A stretch of 64,000 nt of DNA. Source: Dryocosmus kuriphilus. Its lineage: Eukaryota > Arthropoda > Insecta > Hymenoptera > Cynipidae. The notes under the pieces are model-generated. The model did no database searches. It saw only the letters and a list, made by a program, of their open reading frames with translations, and was not told the DNA's origin. The DNA lies in contig CM076191.1 of the NCBI GenBank assembly GCA_038277395.1, positions 174,948,552 through 175,012,551 on the forward strand. The letters run 5' to 3'. How positions within the stretch are numbered: position 1 is the first letter of the stretch; each line of letters opens with the position of its first letter. A program made the position numbers and the translations under genes. Below, piece by piece: positions 20,562 through 33,108 of the stretch.

Positions 20562-22546
20562 ATGGATACTCTTAGAGTACGTAAGAAAGTCCTTTCTGAT
20601 ATTCTTATTACTAATAAGGGTACTGACAACGTACAAAGTTTGTTAAATTTCATACAAACTGAGTACAGTCTTGATCCTGAGCGCTTAAAAATAGTAGCTA
20701 ATAATTTGAAGCTATATTTCTTGCCAGTATTTCAGAAAAAATGGAAAGAATCTTTAAGCACAAAAAGTCACTTTGAAAAAAGGTTCGAAAAGTGGCTAAG
20801 CACTGATTTTTTAGTTTCATTTTCTGAGACAAAATCAAAAGGAGGAAGGAAGACTTCGAATATAAAGTTTGAGGATGCTTCTTCTGCGACAAAGAGGCGG
20901 AAATTAATGTCCATTGAAGAGTGTTTCACGGCTGTTGAAATACAGGATGCATTTCTGCGCAATTTACGAAAGAGTGGGAGAAAAAAAAAACTGCAAATGA
21001 AATACTCGCTCTTTTAAAATCTGAAGAAACTGAACATTTCAACATTTCAGATAAATCTGAATGTGAACCATATGTCTCATACTCTTCAGAAGAAGCTTTG
21101 GCTTTAATGCAACAGGCCAGGCTATCAAAGTTTCAGTATGAAACAATCCATTCACAGGCTAAAACTAGAAAGGCTGACATTTATCCTATCTATCCGAAAT
21201 TAATAGAAGTTAAAAAAGATTGCTATCCTGCAAATATTCAAATTTCGGAAGAAGGAGCCACGATTGAGATTCAGTCTCTTATTGATCACACAATTCAACG
21301 ACTTTTTAAAGATCCTAACTTATGTCTTCCAGCTTCAGAGAACAGATTGAAGATAACTTATTTGGACTTTGAAGTTAAGTACGGCATTGATGGACTTTCA
21401 ACTGAAGCAAAATACAATCAGAAGTTCAATAACAATAACTTGACTGATGACTCGTTATTTACAGCATCAATGGTGCCAATATTGTTAAAAGTAAAGGACA
21501 CAGAAGAAACAGTTTGGATGAATCCTCATAGTTCCTCGCCAAAACGATGCATACCTATAATGATTAAGTATGCAAAGGAAACAAAGGAATTGACTAAAGC
21601 AGAAATTAAAAATATTAAGACTCAAGTTCAAAATCTTAGACCCACAACAATTAGTACGACTAATGGCGTGTACACAGTTACAACGGAAATGAAGTTGACG
21701 ATGTTGGATGGAAAAGTTTGCACAGCTCTCACTGATACACCATCATCTTCTACTTGCTACATTTGCAGAGCGACACCATCTCAAATGAATGACTTAGACC
21801 GTGTAAAGCAGAAGAAAGTAATCAGCTCCAATTTTGAGTTTGGTCTTTCGACTTTACATGCCTGGATACGATTCATGGAGTGTATACTCCACATTGCTTA
21901 TCGGCTAAGAGTCTGCAAATGGAGTGTATCCATGAAGGAGGATAAAGAAATGATGCAAGAAGATAAGAAAAGAATTTGCAACGACTTTCAAAGAAAAATG
22001 GGTTTGATAATTGATCAACCAAGTCAAGGATCTGGCAATTCTAATTGTGGTAATACGGCTCGCAGGTTTTTCTCAGACGTTGACAAAACCGCAGAAATAA
22101 CAGGAGTTAATAGAGAACTCATTAAGATGTTTAGAAACATATTGCAGATGCTGGCTAGTAGAAGGAAAATCCCCCCTCTCTTCTTTGAAGAGTATGCTTT
22201 TAGTGCAGCAAAACTGTATGTGAGCTTATATCCCTGGTACTATATGCCTTCTTCAGTTCACAAAATTCTTATACATGGGGGAAAGATTATGGAGAATTTT
22301 ATGCTGCCAATCGGCATGTATTCCGAAGAAGCTTCCGAAGCCAGGAACAAGGATATTAAATACATTCGACAATTTAATACTCGAAAAATGTCTCGATTGC
22401 ATACTATGGAAGACTTGATTCACAAACTTCTTGAGTCTTCAGATCTTTTTATTGCATCCTTGAAGCCTGAATGGGAAAAAGTTGAAGTTGAACTTGACCA
22501 AGAACTAGATAAATTAATTGCAAAATTCGAATCCAGGAATTCATGA
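20562..22546 (+). CDS. RAG1/Transib-like transposase (one frameshift)
   Basis: About 661 residues when a shift in the A10 run (20981-20990) is allowed for. Frame one runs 20562-20989, then the reading continues in the next frame to 22546. The core matches the RAG1/Transib family by its active-site contexts: YGIDGLS (D277, like RAG1 D600), MLDGKV (D383, like D708) and SEEASEARNK (E593, like E962). Zinc ligands appear as CYIC (C399/C402) and HKILIH (H567/H572), matching RAG1 C727/C730 and H937/H942. D-to-D spacing is 106 residues. NTARRFF and PWYYMPSSVHK are other strong blocks. The role is hairpin-forming DNA cleavage and insertion at CACAGTG ends. No RAG2-like Kelch gene is present. The N-terminal ~140 residues are Lys-rich and unrecognised. 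Confidence 0.9.
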
Positions 22547-22643
22547 ACTATTTTCTAAATTCTATGTTCTGAATTCTAATTTCGTTGACGATGGCAATTA
22601 ATTTATACTAAGTTTCTTATAGCAATACAATACGATTTTTGCA

Positions 22644-23531
22644 AAAATTGTTAATAACAATTACACATGTTATTATCTAATGCTCCACATTGAATTTTGC
22701 AACAACTGTCACTTTATTGCCGATTATTTCAGTGGAAAGCTGTCCTTTTCACCATAGAAAATGAAAAATTTTAGTTATAAAATTGTTTATAACAATCTCG
22801 TAAATTATTTATTGCTTAATTTTGTTGGTTAGTCATCGCAACAAATGTCACTCTAATTAATTATTATAATAATTAAAGAAAATCCCATTTATTTCCACCA
22901 TAAAACGACCGATTGGGGGGATTGTTTAATTTAATTGTTATTAACAATTTATATTGTTTATTTTATAACACTTACAGTATATAAATGTTTCTAAAGAGGA
23001 CTATGAATCACTTTCGGCCAGAAAAATGACTTTTACTGTGAGAAAATCTCAATTATGAAGAATTTGTTTATAAAATTGTTTATAAAAATGTTAATTATTA
23101 ACTAATGCTAACTTTTTGTTACTAAATATGACTCTTATGGAATCTACTTGCAATTATCGTAATGAAAAAATTTTTTTCTATGAAAAAAAAGCACTCATAG
23201 AAATTTGTTTATAAAAATTGTTTATAATAATTAAGTTAAATATTTATTGATTTAATTCTGTTCTATGAATGCATGGGCAATAATTCAGACTGATAATGAG
23301 TTTTTATATATATTTTTTCGTGAGATAAAAATTCAGAAATTTGAAATTGCCCATTTTGTCACTATATTTGTTTATATATTGTTGCTCTGTGGAAAAAATT
23401 AAAAAATCGAAATCGACAGTTCTCTTAAGAATTTTATGCTGAGAATTTCAAAAAAAAAAACATCCAAATCGGTCAAGAAATACGACCTGTAGCCGATTAT
23501 GAAGGGTAAATTCCAATTTTTAACCACTGTG
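22644..23531 (-). repeat. Transib right terminal inverted repeat (888 bp)
   Basis: The inverted copy of 9440-10327, ending CCACTGTG. The short interval 22547-22643 after the transposase stop is non-coding. Confidence 0.95.
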
Positions 23532-23536
23532 CGGCG
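23532..23536. repeat. Target-site duplication CGGCG (right)
   Basis: Matches 9435-9439 exactly. Confidence 0.92.
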
Positions 23537-25242
23537 TCCGGGTCGTTGTTATACGCGGGAGCTCTTAGGCCTCCTCACCGCGGCCAGGTCCGAACTCTCC
23601 TTCTCCTTAGGCAGGAAAATTTTATTCCCCGTTATAAGGAGTAGAGGAGTTCACGCGTCCCATAGAGGAGGGATGTGGCCATTATTGTTTACTCTTTGAT
23701 TTCGGTCTGTGGGGCTAGGGGTTTGCTGTATTGTTTAGTGACTCGGCCTCCTGTTCCGTATCGGAGACCATTTCCTTAGTTTAAGGTTTTGCAGGAATTG
23801 AACTTGAAATTTATCGCAACGATTGTACTGCATTCACTTGACTATCTTTTTTATTTAGTGTAATTCGATTGCGTAGTATATTCCCTTCAAATCTTAATCA
23901 CAACCCGTGGACCTCGAGTTTGATGTAAGTGATATGAAATTAGTGTTTCCTACTGTAATAGGAACCCCTATTACTGAGATAAATGCCCTATCACAGGTAG
24001 GCCTAGAATTCCTCTAGTCCGAGATACTCCGAGAGATGTTGCACTGGAAATAACAAAAAACGAGAATTCTAATTTTTTATCATTATCTCCACTGTCACTA
24101 TAGTTCGGACTATCAAGTTTCCGATCTTAAGCTCGTATTCCGTAGATTCCAAAAGTGGAAGCACCAAACTAGTTTCCTCGATAAAATTAGTAGGAATTCT
24201 GGGTTCGAAGACTATTTCCACCGTTCCTCCCTGAAAACTGTCAGAGTTGATTTCCACTGATTTAGGCTTATTGAGAGCAGGAGGTGAATTGAACTCGCTT
24301 ACAAATTGGGCATTTCCGGTTCTGTATTCTCTTTTGCCCTTGTCGAATTTCTAAGATTTTTGACTATACCTCTTCGAAACTTATATTCTAGCTTCTGCCT
24401 GATTTAATAAGAAAACTTCTCCTGAGTGGTCAATTTTTGTGCTTCTAATTCCTGAATTTCCTTCGCTTCTTCCGGAACCTCTGGTACAACAAAAATCCTA
24501 GATCCTGAGTTTTGGTCAATGACTGTTCATAGGACGGATTTAGTCGCAATTTTATTACGAACCTGTTTCCCTGACCGACTTTTAGGTTCACGATTAGGAC
24601 GTGCGCTATTCGGAAAATTAGGCATTTTCACCTGTTTATCTGGACATTTCCTGAATTTGAACTCAATTTCAGGAATAAGGCGTTAACCCCATACCTCGAG
24701 GGCGCAGGTCTTCGACACAGAAATTATCACAATTCCTAAACGGATTCCACAAATTCTTCCATAGATTGTAGGAATTCTTCAAGGGTTTCTTTAGACTCCT
24801 TGACAGACGCGGAGTCGGAGCTTGACGTTAGATGATTTAAAGGCAATACTATGATTTCGCGCACTGAATTTGCATATGCTTGAACGGCAGCACGCTCGAA
24901 ACTTGCCCTGAACTTTTCACCACCACGATGTTTCGACTTTCTGGCCCTTATTTTGTCAGGCATAGGTCAAGCAGGGTTTCCTATTTATTAACTTAGGAAC
25001 TGAGCAAATTTAAACACATGAGATAAGCTTCAAAGTTGACTTCGGCCTGTTGAATAAATTCAAGGCCTGTTATCAATTTCGAAGCTTTTTTTTAGTTTTA
25101 AAATTTCTCGTCCGTAAATCTCAACGATAAACTCACCATAGCTGTTTCTAAGTTTGAAAGCTTTTATTATATTTTTTTTAAACGAAATAAAAACCCCACT
25201 TCTAAACAATAAAACAATTAATTCTAATTAGTTTAGAATTAT
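23537..25242 (-). pseudogene. Degraded retroelement-like region with short minus-strand ORFs
   Basis: This is the other flank of the insertion site. Minus-strand fragments include 24963-24736 (75 aa; a basic start MPDKIRARKSKHRGG, then an acidic tail) and 24257-24069 (62 aa, rich in Glu, Ile and Val). Neither is recognised. Both lie on the same strand as the 7.4-9.3 kb gag remnant and upstream of it once the Transib element is removed. They may be the broken N-terminal part of the same retroelement. Stops interrupt all frames. The assignment is positional inference only. Confidence 0.35.
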
Positions 25243-25256
25243 CTACAATTCAAGTT

Positions 25257-27694
25257 ATGGAAGTAGGGAACGAAATAGGGTCAGAACACTTCCCGGTAAT
25301 TGCAACGTTGAAATATTGGAATGGGTGAAGAGAGGGAAGGAAGAAGGAGGGAGTGACAAGGAAGAAAGCAAAGATGAGCACGTGGGGAGTTGATAAAATA
25401 AGAGAATATACGGAAAGAATGGAAGGAGAGAATACTATGATTGAAGAGGGGGAAGGCGTGGATGCGATGCTGTGTAAGATAAAGGAAAGGGTAGAGAAGA
25501 TAGTGGAAGAAATTAGGCCAAGTGAGGAGGAAAGAAGGGAGAAAAGAGGATGGTGGGACGTGGAATGTATAGAGAGTAAAGAACGTATGAAACTATCGTT
25601 AAAGGATTGGAGAAGAGGAGAGATAGACAGAAAGGAATATAATAAAAGAAAAAGGGAACACGAGAAATTACTAGATGTGAAAAGACAGGAGAAGAAGATG
25701 AGGTACATGGAGGAGGTAGAGAAAGCAATAAAGGAAGGAAGAGAATGGGAGGTGATCAATAGGGAGTGGTGTGGATAGAAAGGAATCAATGAAGAGTAAA
25801 TATGGGGGAATGGACGGTATACTTCAAGAAATTGCGAGGAGGCGTGGATAGCAAAGTGAAGGGGAAAGGCAGAAAGTGCAAGGAGGGGGGAATGAGGTGA
25901 CCAGAGGGGAGGTGAATCAAGCCATTGAGAAGATAAAAAGAAACAAGGCGACAGGAGAGGATGGGATGGAGAATGAAACGTTGAAATTTAGATGAAGAAG
26001 GATTAGAGAAGAGATCTGGGAAGTATGTAGTAGAGTGTGGAGAGGGGAAGGATGGCCCAAGGAGTGAAGAAAAGGTTTGGGAGTTCCGTTATTAAAGAAA
26101 GGGAGGGGTAGAAAAGTGGAAAATTATAGAGGAATCACTCTCATGCCAGTAACGTATACAATTTACGCGGAGGTGCTTAGGAAGAGATTAAGAGAATAGG
26201 TAGAAGAGAAAGGAAGTATTCCACACAATCAAACAGGATTCAGGAAGGGAATGGGAACAGTGGATAACATTTTCATTCTGAATTATCTAGTCAACAGGAA
26301 CCTGGGACAGAAGAAAGGAAAGCTAGTTGCACTCTTCGTAGATTTTAAGGCAGCTTTCGACTCGGTGAATAGGAAAGTTTTATGGAAGGCAATGAAAGAA
26401 AGGGGGGTCGACGAAGAGTTGATTGAGAGGATAAAAGAGGTCTTTATGGAGACGAAGACAAGGGTGAGGATCGGGGAACAGAAAGGGGAGGAGTTTTGGA
26501 CAGGGAGAGGTCTCAGGCAAGGGTGCATGCTAAGTCCATTGTTATTTAGCATAATGTTAGCAGACCTAGAAGAGGAAATGGAAAAGAATGGTGAAGGAGG
26601 TGCAGTTCTAGGAAATAAAAGAATATACTCACTAGCGTACGCGGACGATGTGGTGCTTCTACCAGAGAATGAAAATGGAATGAGCTTGCTAATGAAAGGA
26701 TTCTAAGAGTATGGGAGAGAGAAAGACTTGACAATTAATGTGACGAAGACAAAAATAGTATGTTTCAGAAAGAGAAAGAATGAAGTGAAGTATGGACGGA
26801 AGATAAATGGAGAAATGGTGGAAATGGTAGAGGAATTTTGTTATTTAGGATTTTGGTTCGAAGCGGGAGGTGGAAATGATCTACAGGTGAAAAAAAGGAT
26901 GGAAAATGCGAATAAGGTGATGGGTCAAGTGTGGGGGATTGGAAAAAGAAGATTCAAAGAGGACCGGAAGATGAGATTATGGCTGTTTGACTCGCTGGTA
27001 TGGTCAGTGATGTGCTATGGAGTGGAAATATGGGGTTGAAAGAAGTACAAGAAAGTAGAAAACATGCAAGAAAGATTCCTGAGATGAGTTATGGGAGTAA
27101 GCTGGAACTGCCCAGGTTATATGTTGAGAGAAGAAACAGAGAGAGAGAGAGTGATTGGTGACAAGCCAGAGAAAGAGTCTGGAATTTCGAAGAGAAGCTT
27201 AAGAGTGGTAAGGGTAGCAAAATAGCACAAGTGTGCCGACAGGAATTAATAAATAGAGAGAGGAGAGGTAACACGGGACATTCAAAATGGGAGGAAGAGA
27301 GAAATGGCAAGCTAGAAGGGAATGGAGAATGTGAGACGAGGGGAAGGAGTGGCAGGAAATTGAAGGGGAAATGAATAAGAAGCAGGAGAGGAAGAGGTGG
27401 GAAAAGATTATAGGGTCAAAATATAATAAATGGTATAAATTCGTCAAGATGGAAGGGGTCCCAGAATATTTAGGGAAATTGAAAAAGGAGTGCAGGTGGG
27501 CCAGGATGATACGTTTCAGAATGGGTGAAGGTATGAATGAATGTAGATATTGGATGCGTGAAGAAATGAAAATGTGCAGGGTATGTAGGTGTGAAAGGAA
27601 ATCATGGGAGCACGTGTTGGAGAGGTGCACAGGCCAAGAGAAAGGGGGAAAGAGCGTGGTAGATAGTGTTAGGTGGATACTGAGCGGTTTTTGA
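25257..27694 (+). pseudogene. Reverse transcriptase ORF2 remnant of the truncated LINE
   Basis: Order of conserved pieces: the last endonuclease motif, a Lys/Glu-rich linker (25353-25778), an NKATGEDGMEN-like RT block near 25945, NYRGITLMPV near 26127, HNQTGFRKGMGT at 26225, FVDFKAAFDSVNRK near 26337, RGLRQGCMLSPLLF near 26510, catalytic LAYADDVVLLP near 26635, CYLGFWF, and a zinc-type tail CRVCRCERKSWEHVLERC near 27576. It is related to the LINEs at 36-41 and 42-48 kb but has YADD where they have FADD. Many stops and frameshifts make it non-functional. Several stops sit at positions where relatives have Trp. Confidence 0.85.
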
Positions 27695-28023
27695 CAAGGG
27701 GAAAACTGGATGAAGAGCTTAGAAAAGAAAAGGGAAGAGAGGATGTATGGGGGGGAGGAGAAAACCAAAATCGAAGGAAAATTAGTGTTGCATGACTTGG
27801 AAAAGCTTGAATAATGATGGTAAGAGGAAACGGAATCCCTGGAAGGTATCGCGCTCTTGGTAGATATTAGATAATAGATAGTAAAATAGTATTTAAGAAT
27901 TTGTACATAATGAAGCGATAATAGGTTAAGATAAGCATAAGGCATAGTGGTTAAGTAAAATTGTAAAGGATGTAAAGGGAACGGAGCCCTCAAACCCGTA
28001 AGGGAGAGTAATAAACAAATCAA
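25257..28023 (+). mobile_element. 5'-truncated LINE with 14-bp duplication
   Basis: CTACAATTCAAGTT occurs at 25243-25256 and 28024-28037. The insertion begins inside the endonuclease domain (GSEHFPVIATLKYW) and ends in an A-rich tail (AATAAACAAATCAA). 5' truncation with intact 3' end and duplication is typical of incomplete target-primed reverse transcription. Confidence 0.88.
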
Positions 28024-28037
28024 CTACAATTCAAGTT

Positions 28038-29147
28038 GGAATCGGCCTACTTCCGACCTGTATCCATTTCCGAACTTTTATTGTAAGGAAAAAACCATTT
28101 TTTTTTGTTATGCTGTCACCAAATTATTTGTTACGTTCGGGGAATTAACAACTAGGGTGCTATCCTAAGAGGCACACATTTATGATTTTTGAGTTTAATT
28201 TACGTCAGACCAAACTCCGGAAAATCAAACGGATAAGGTAGGTGGGGACTCTGCTTTTCGATCGCCGAACACCTATGGGCGAAAAAAAGCCTTATTTCCC
28301 CCAAATTGCATTTCCCCCGATCCAAAGGTGTTCCTCCGCGGTACTACTTCCAGTTTGATGACCCATCAATTGTGTTTTCCTTCAATTTATTAGAGTCGCT
28401 GAACCCCGATTTTTGCAACTACTGCATTAACTAGAGTTGCCAATTGCCATATCAGAATGCTCTTTTTTTGATTGAGATATTTTTATTCCGATTATTAATA
28501 ATAGTTTACTATTAATATTCATAGCAACTAATACTTTAGTTATATTTAAATAATGAATTCCTAGAATTATATTTTCAGGTTCTCGAAAATTAATTCTTAC
28601 ACTTATTATTTTTCTGTTGACTATTGCTGCCAATTTCTGTTGCTGGGATTTCATTATATTGAAGGGCACTGAAATGGCATCGTATTGTCAGTTTTCCTCA
28701 TTCGTGGGTCTCTAGATTTGTTTTTATTTTTAGTTATCTTTTTGAAATTTTGATTTCTTTGGGTCTTTTAATTTTCCGGTGGTTGAAATAATTTTAAATA
28801 AGTGTGTGTTATGATTTTGCGATTTATGCTTATAATATTTTAATACATATAACATTTTTGTTTCAACTGATTCTGAATGGTAGGTGTATATATATGTGGG
28901 TGTGTTCATATACATTATGTTGTACAACATGAGCGCCTCACATAGTTTGGCGTCTTCGAAGTATATTGTTTTTTATTATTAGCTATTATTCAGGCACCTC
29001 GTACATATTAGCGTCCTTGAGTGTTTTTCTAACATTATTTTAGAAATTAAATCCTAGTTCTTAAAGTATAGGGGGACTAAATTTCTAGGTGATTGTTAAT
29101 TAACTTAATATTGAAATATTTTGATTCTTCTTAATTTGCACCTAACA
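28038..29147. other. Spacer, no gene recognised
   Basis: Moderately AT-rich sequence between the truncated LINE and the satellite array. A CAAATAATTTGGTGACAGCA-like segment on the minus strand near 28100-28120 could be a primer-binding region of the broken gypsy-like element, but no LTR pair was found. An 80-aa minus-strand ORF (28669-28427) is not recognised. Confidence 0.4.
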
Positions 29148-29309
29148 ATGGTTTCAAAAGTCACGAACAACGCTTCAAAATATGAAAATACATTTCCTAA
29201 GAATTCACCTTTTAGAATTTACATATGTTTCTAATTTTAAATAGATTACCATAAATGAGGCTATAATTATTTTCGAATCGAATTAAATCAATTATAAACA
29301 TAACGCCTA

Positions 29310-29462
29310 TACTGCCGTGCAGAACAAGAAAGCGGTAACTACATTTGGGATTTGGCCCTTCTTTCACATTTTGATCCAATATATTCAAATGGAAAAAAAC
29401 ATTTGCGAACCAGGTGACAAATCCTAAATAAAGTTACCGCTTTATTGTTTTGGATGGCAGTA
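29310..29462. mobile_element. 153-bp Tc1/mariner-like MITE in a satellite unit
   Basis: Inverted ends of ~46 bp begin TACTGCCRTSCARAACAA and continue AAAGCGGTAACT. TA dinucleotides flank both sides. The satellite spacing here is 716 bp rather than 563, exactly 153 bp more. No coding capacity. The Tc1/mariner assignment rests on TA flanks and terminal style. Confidence 0.85.
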
Positions 29463-32400
29463 TATAATGAATTCCCAAAAAAAAAAAATAAAAAGAATGA
29501 TTTGGTAGTATTATGTAGGGAATAGTGATTCCATCTTGAATCATGGTAATGGTGAATGACGTCTATTGAGATAATCAGTATTTGTAGAAATTTATCAATT
29601 TATCAATCATGAATGGCTAATAGTTTTTCTAACTTGGGAAACCCTGCCTTGATATTTCTAAATTAATTTTACAGCTTTGTTTTCTAACTTTGATCAGATA
29701 TGGTAAAAAAATAAGAGAAATTAAACTTCAAATATTCAAAATAATGTACAGTGCAAAATGGAAAATATTACTTCGGAATATCTTGTTATGTGCAAAAATT
29801 CTGAGGCATTCAAAAATATTGAACTACATGATTAGTTTTATCTTATTTTTCCATAACTATTTCTATGGAATTGAATTTCACGAACAACGCTTTAAAATAT
29901 GAAAATACATTTCCTAAGAATTCAGGTTTTAGAATTTACATCTGTTTTTAATTTGATATAGATTATTATAAATCTGGCTATAATTATTTTTAAGTCGGAT
30001 TAAATCAATTATAAATACAACGCCTACTATGAATTCACAAAAAACTAAAAAGAATTATTTAGTGGTATCATGCAGCGAATAGTGGTTCCATCTTGGTTCA
30101 CGGTAATGGTGAATGACATCTATTGAGATAATCAGTTTTGGCAGAGATTAGTCAATTTAGAAAAATATTCTATGATGTCTGACCAGCACTTTTTCTAACT
30201 CGAGAAAACCGGACTTGCCATTTCAGAATTAATTTTACAGCTTCGTTTTCTAACTCTGATTAGATATGATAAGAAGACAAGAGATGATTCTACAAATATC
30301 CAAAGTAATGTACAGTACAAAATGAAATATATTATTTCGGAATGGTTTGTTAAGTGGAAAAATACTGAGGTATTGAAAAATATTTCACTTCATGATTAGT
30401 TCTATTTTATTTTTCAAAAACTATTTTTATTGTTTTTAAAAGTCACCAACAACCCTTTAAAATATGAAAATACATTTCCTAAGAATTCATGTTTTAGAAT
30501 TTACGTCTATTTTAATTTGATATAAATTATCATAAATCAGGATATAATTATTTCCAAGTCGGATTAAATCAATTATAAATATGAAGCCTACTATGAATTC
30601 ACAAAAAAAATAAAAAGAATAATTTGGTAGCAGCGTGCATCCAATAGTGATTCCACCTTGGATCATACTCATAGCAATGGTGAACGACGTCTATTGGGAT
30701 AATCAGTTTTTGCAGAGATTAGACAATTTATAAAAATATTCTACGATGTATGACTAACAGTTTTTCTAACTTGGGAAAACCAGACTCGGTATTTCAAAGT
30801 TAATTTTACAGCTTTGTTTTCTAATTCTGATTAGATATGGTAAAAAAATAAGTGAAATGAAATTTCAAATATTCAAAATAATGTACATTGCAAAATGAAA
30901 AATATTATTTCGAAACGTTTTGTTATGTGGAAAAACACTGAGGCATTAAAAAATATTCCACTTCATGCTCAGTCTTATTATATTTTTCTATAACTATTTT
31001 TATCATGTTTTTAAAAGTCACAAACAACGCTTCAAAATATGAAAATACATTTCCTAAGAATCCTTGTTTTAGAATTTACATCTGTTTCTAATTTCATATA
31101 AATTATTATAAATCAGGATATAATTATTTTCGAGTCGGATTAAATCAAGTATAAATATGACACCTACTATGAATTCACAAAAAAATAAAAAGAGTGGTTT
31201 GGTAGTTTCATGCAGCGAATAGTGACTCCACCTTGGATCATACTCATAGTAATGGTGAATGACGTCTACTGAGAAATAAGTTTTTGCAGAGATTACTCAA
31301 TTTATAAAAATATTCTAGGATGTATGATTAACAGTTTTTCTAACTTGGGAAAACCAGACTCGGTATTTCAAAATTAATTCTACAGCTTTGTTTTCTATGG
31401 TAAAAAAATAAGTGAAATGAAATTACAAATATTATATGCAAAATGAAAAATATTAATATGGTGAGGCATTAAAAAAATTAAGTGAAATGAAATTACAAAT
31501 ATTCAAAGTAATGTACAGTGCAAAATCGGATTAAAAAAATATATTATTTCGAAACGTTTTGCTATGTGGAAAAACACTGAGGCATTAAAAAAATATTTCA
31601 CTTCATGCTCAGTCTTATTATATTTTTCTATAACTATATTTTTTATCATGTTTTTAAAAGTCACAAACAACGCTTCAAAATATGAAAATACATTTCCTAA
31701 GAATCCTTGTTTTAGAATTTACATCTATTCTAATTTCATATAAATTATTATAAATCAGGATATAATTATTTTCGAGTCGGATTAAATCAAGTATAAATAT
31801 GACACCTACTATGAATTCACAAAAAAATAAAAAGAGTGGTTTGGTAGTTTCATGCAGCGAATAGTGACTCCACCTTGGATCATACTCATAGTAATGGTGA
31901 ATGACGTCTACTGAGATAATAAGTTTTTGCAGAGATTACTCAATTTATAAAAATATTCTAGGATGTATGATTAACAGTTTTTCTAACTTGGGAAAACCAG
32001 ACTCGGTATTTCAAAATTAATTCTACAGCTTTGTTTTCTAATTCTGATTAGATATGGTAAAAAAATAAGTGAAATGAAATTACAAATATTCAAAGTAATG
32101 TACAGTGCAAAATGAAAAATATTATTTCGAAACGTTTTGCTATGTGGAAAAACACTGAGGCATTAAAAAATATTTCACTTCATGCTCAGTCTTATTATAT
32201 TTTTCTATAACTATTTTTATCATGTTTTTAAAAGTCACAAACAACGCTTCAAAATATGAAAATAAATTTCCTAAGAATTCATTTTTTAGAATTTACATCT
32301 GTTTTTAATTTGATATAAATTATTATAAATCAGGATATAATTATTTTCGAGTCGGATTAAATCAAGTATAAATATGACGCCTACTATGAATTCACAAAAA

Positions 32401-32559
32401 AATAAAAAGAATGGTTTGGTTGCACCGAATAGTGATTCCATCCTGGATCATACTCATAGTAATGGTGAATGACGTCTACTGGGAAAATCAGCTTTTGCAG
32501 AGATTAGTCAATTTATAAAAATATTATACGATGTATGACTAACAGTTTCTCTACCTTGG

Positions 32560-32584
32560 TATATATATATATATATATATATAT
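32560..32584. repeat. (TA)n microsatellite
   Basis: A pure TA run of about 25 bp sits where a satellite unit has lost part of its sequence. Confidence 0.9.
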
Positions 32585-33108
32585 GGTAATATGGTAAAAA
32601 ATTAAGTGAAATGAAATTTCAAATATTCAAAATAATATACAGCGCAAAATGAAAAATATTATTTCGAAACGTTTTGTTATGTGGAAAAACACTGAGGCAT
32701 TAAAGAGTATTTCACTGCATAATTAGTTTTATTTTATTTTTCCATAACTATTTTTATGGGTTTAAATATCACGAACAACGCTTGAAAATATGAAAATACA
32801 TTTCCTAAGAATTCATTTTTAGAATTTACATCTGTTTTTAATTTGATATAAATTATTATAAATCAGGATATAATTATTTCCAAGTCGGATTAAATCAATT
32901 ATAAATATAATGCCTACTATGAATTCACAAAAAAATAAAAAGAATGATTTGGTAGCATCATGCAGCTAATAGTGGTTCCATCTTGGATCATGGTATTGGG
33001 GAATGACATATATTGAGATAATCAGTTTTTCTAATTTGAGAAACCCTGACATGGTATTTCAAAATTAATTTTACAGCTATATTTCCTAACTCTGATTAGA
33101 TATATTAA

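Larger units (their letters stand above)
9440..23531 (+). mobile_element. RAG1/Transib-type DNA transposon, split by LINEs
   Basis: The element starts CACAGTGGTTAAAAATTGG and ends with its exact complement. CACAGTG equals the V(D)J recombination-signal heptamer and resembles known Transib termini. It is flanked by a perfect 5-bp duplication, CGGCG (9435-9439 and 23532-23536). A GC-rich 5-bp duplication is the hallmark of Transib and RAG transposition. The inverted repeats are 888 bp each and nearly identical. The only gene native to the element is the transposase at 20562-22546. Removing the LINE insertion (10583-20379) and one copy of its duplication leaves an ancestral element of about 4.3 kb. 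It interrupts an older gag-like region. Confidence 0.92.

Noticed and set aside
28427..28669. Retroviral-type protease ORF on the minus strand
   Set aside because: 80 aa with no recognisable active-site Asp motif; not enough to assign.
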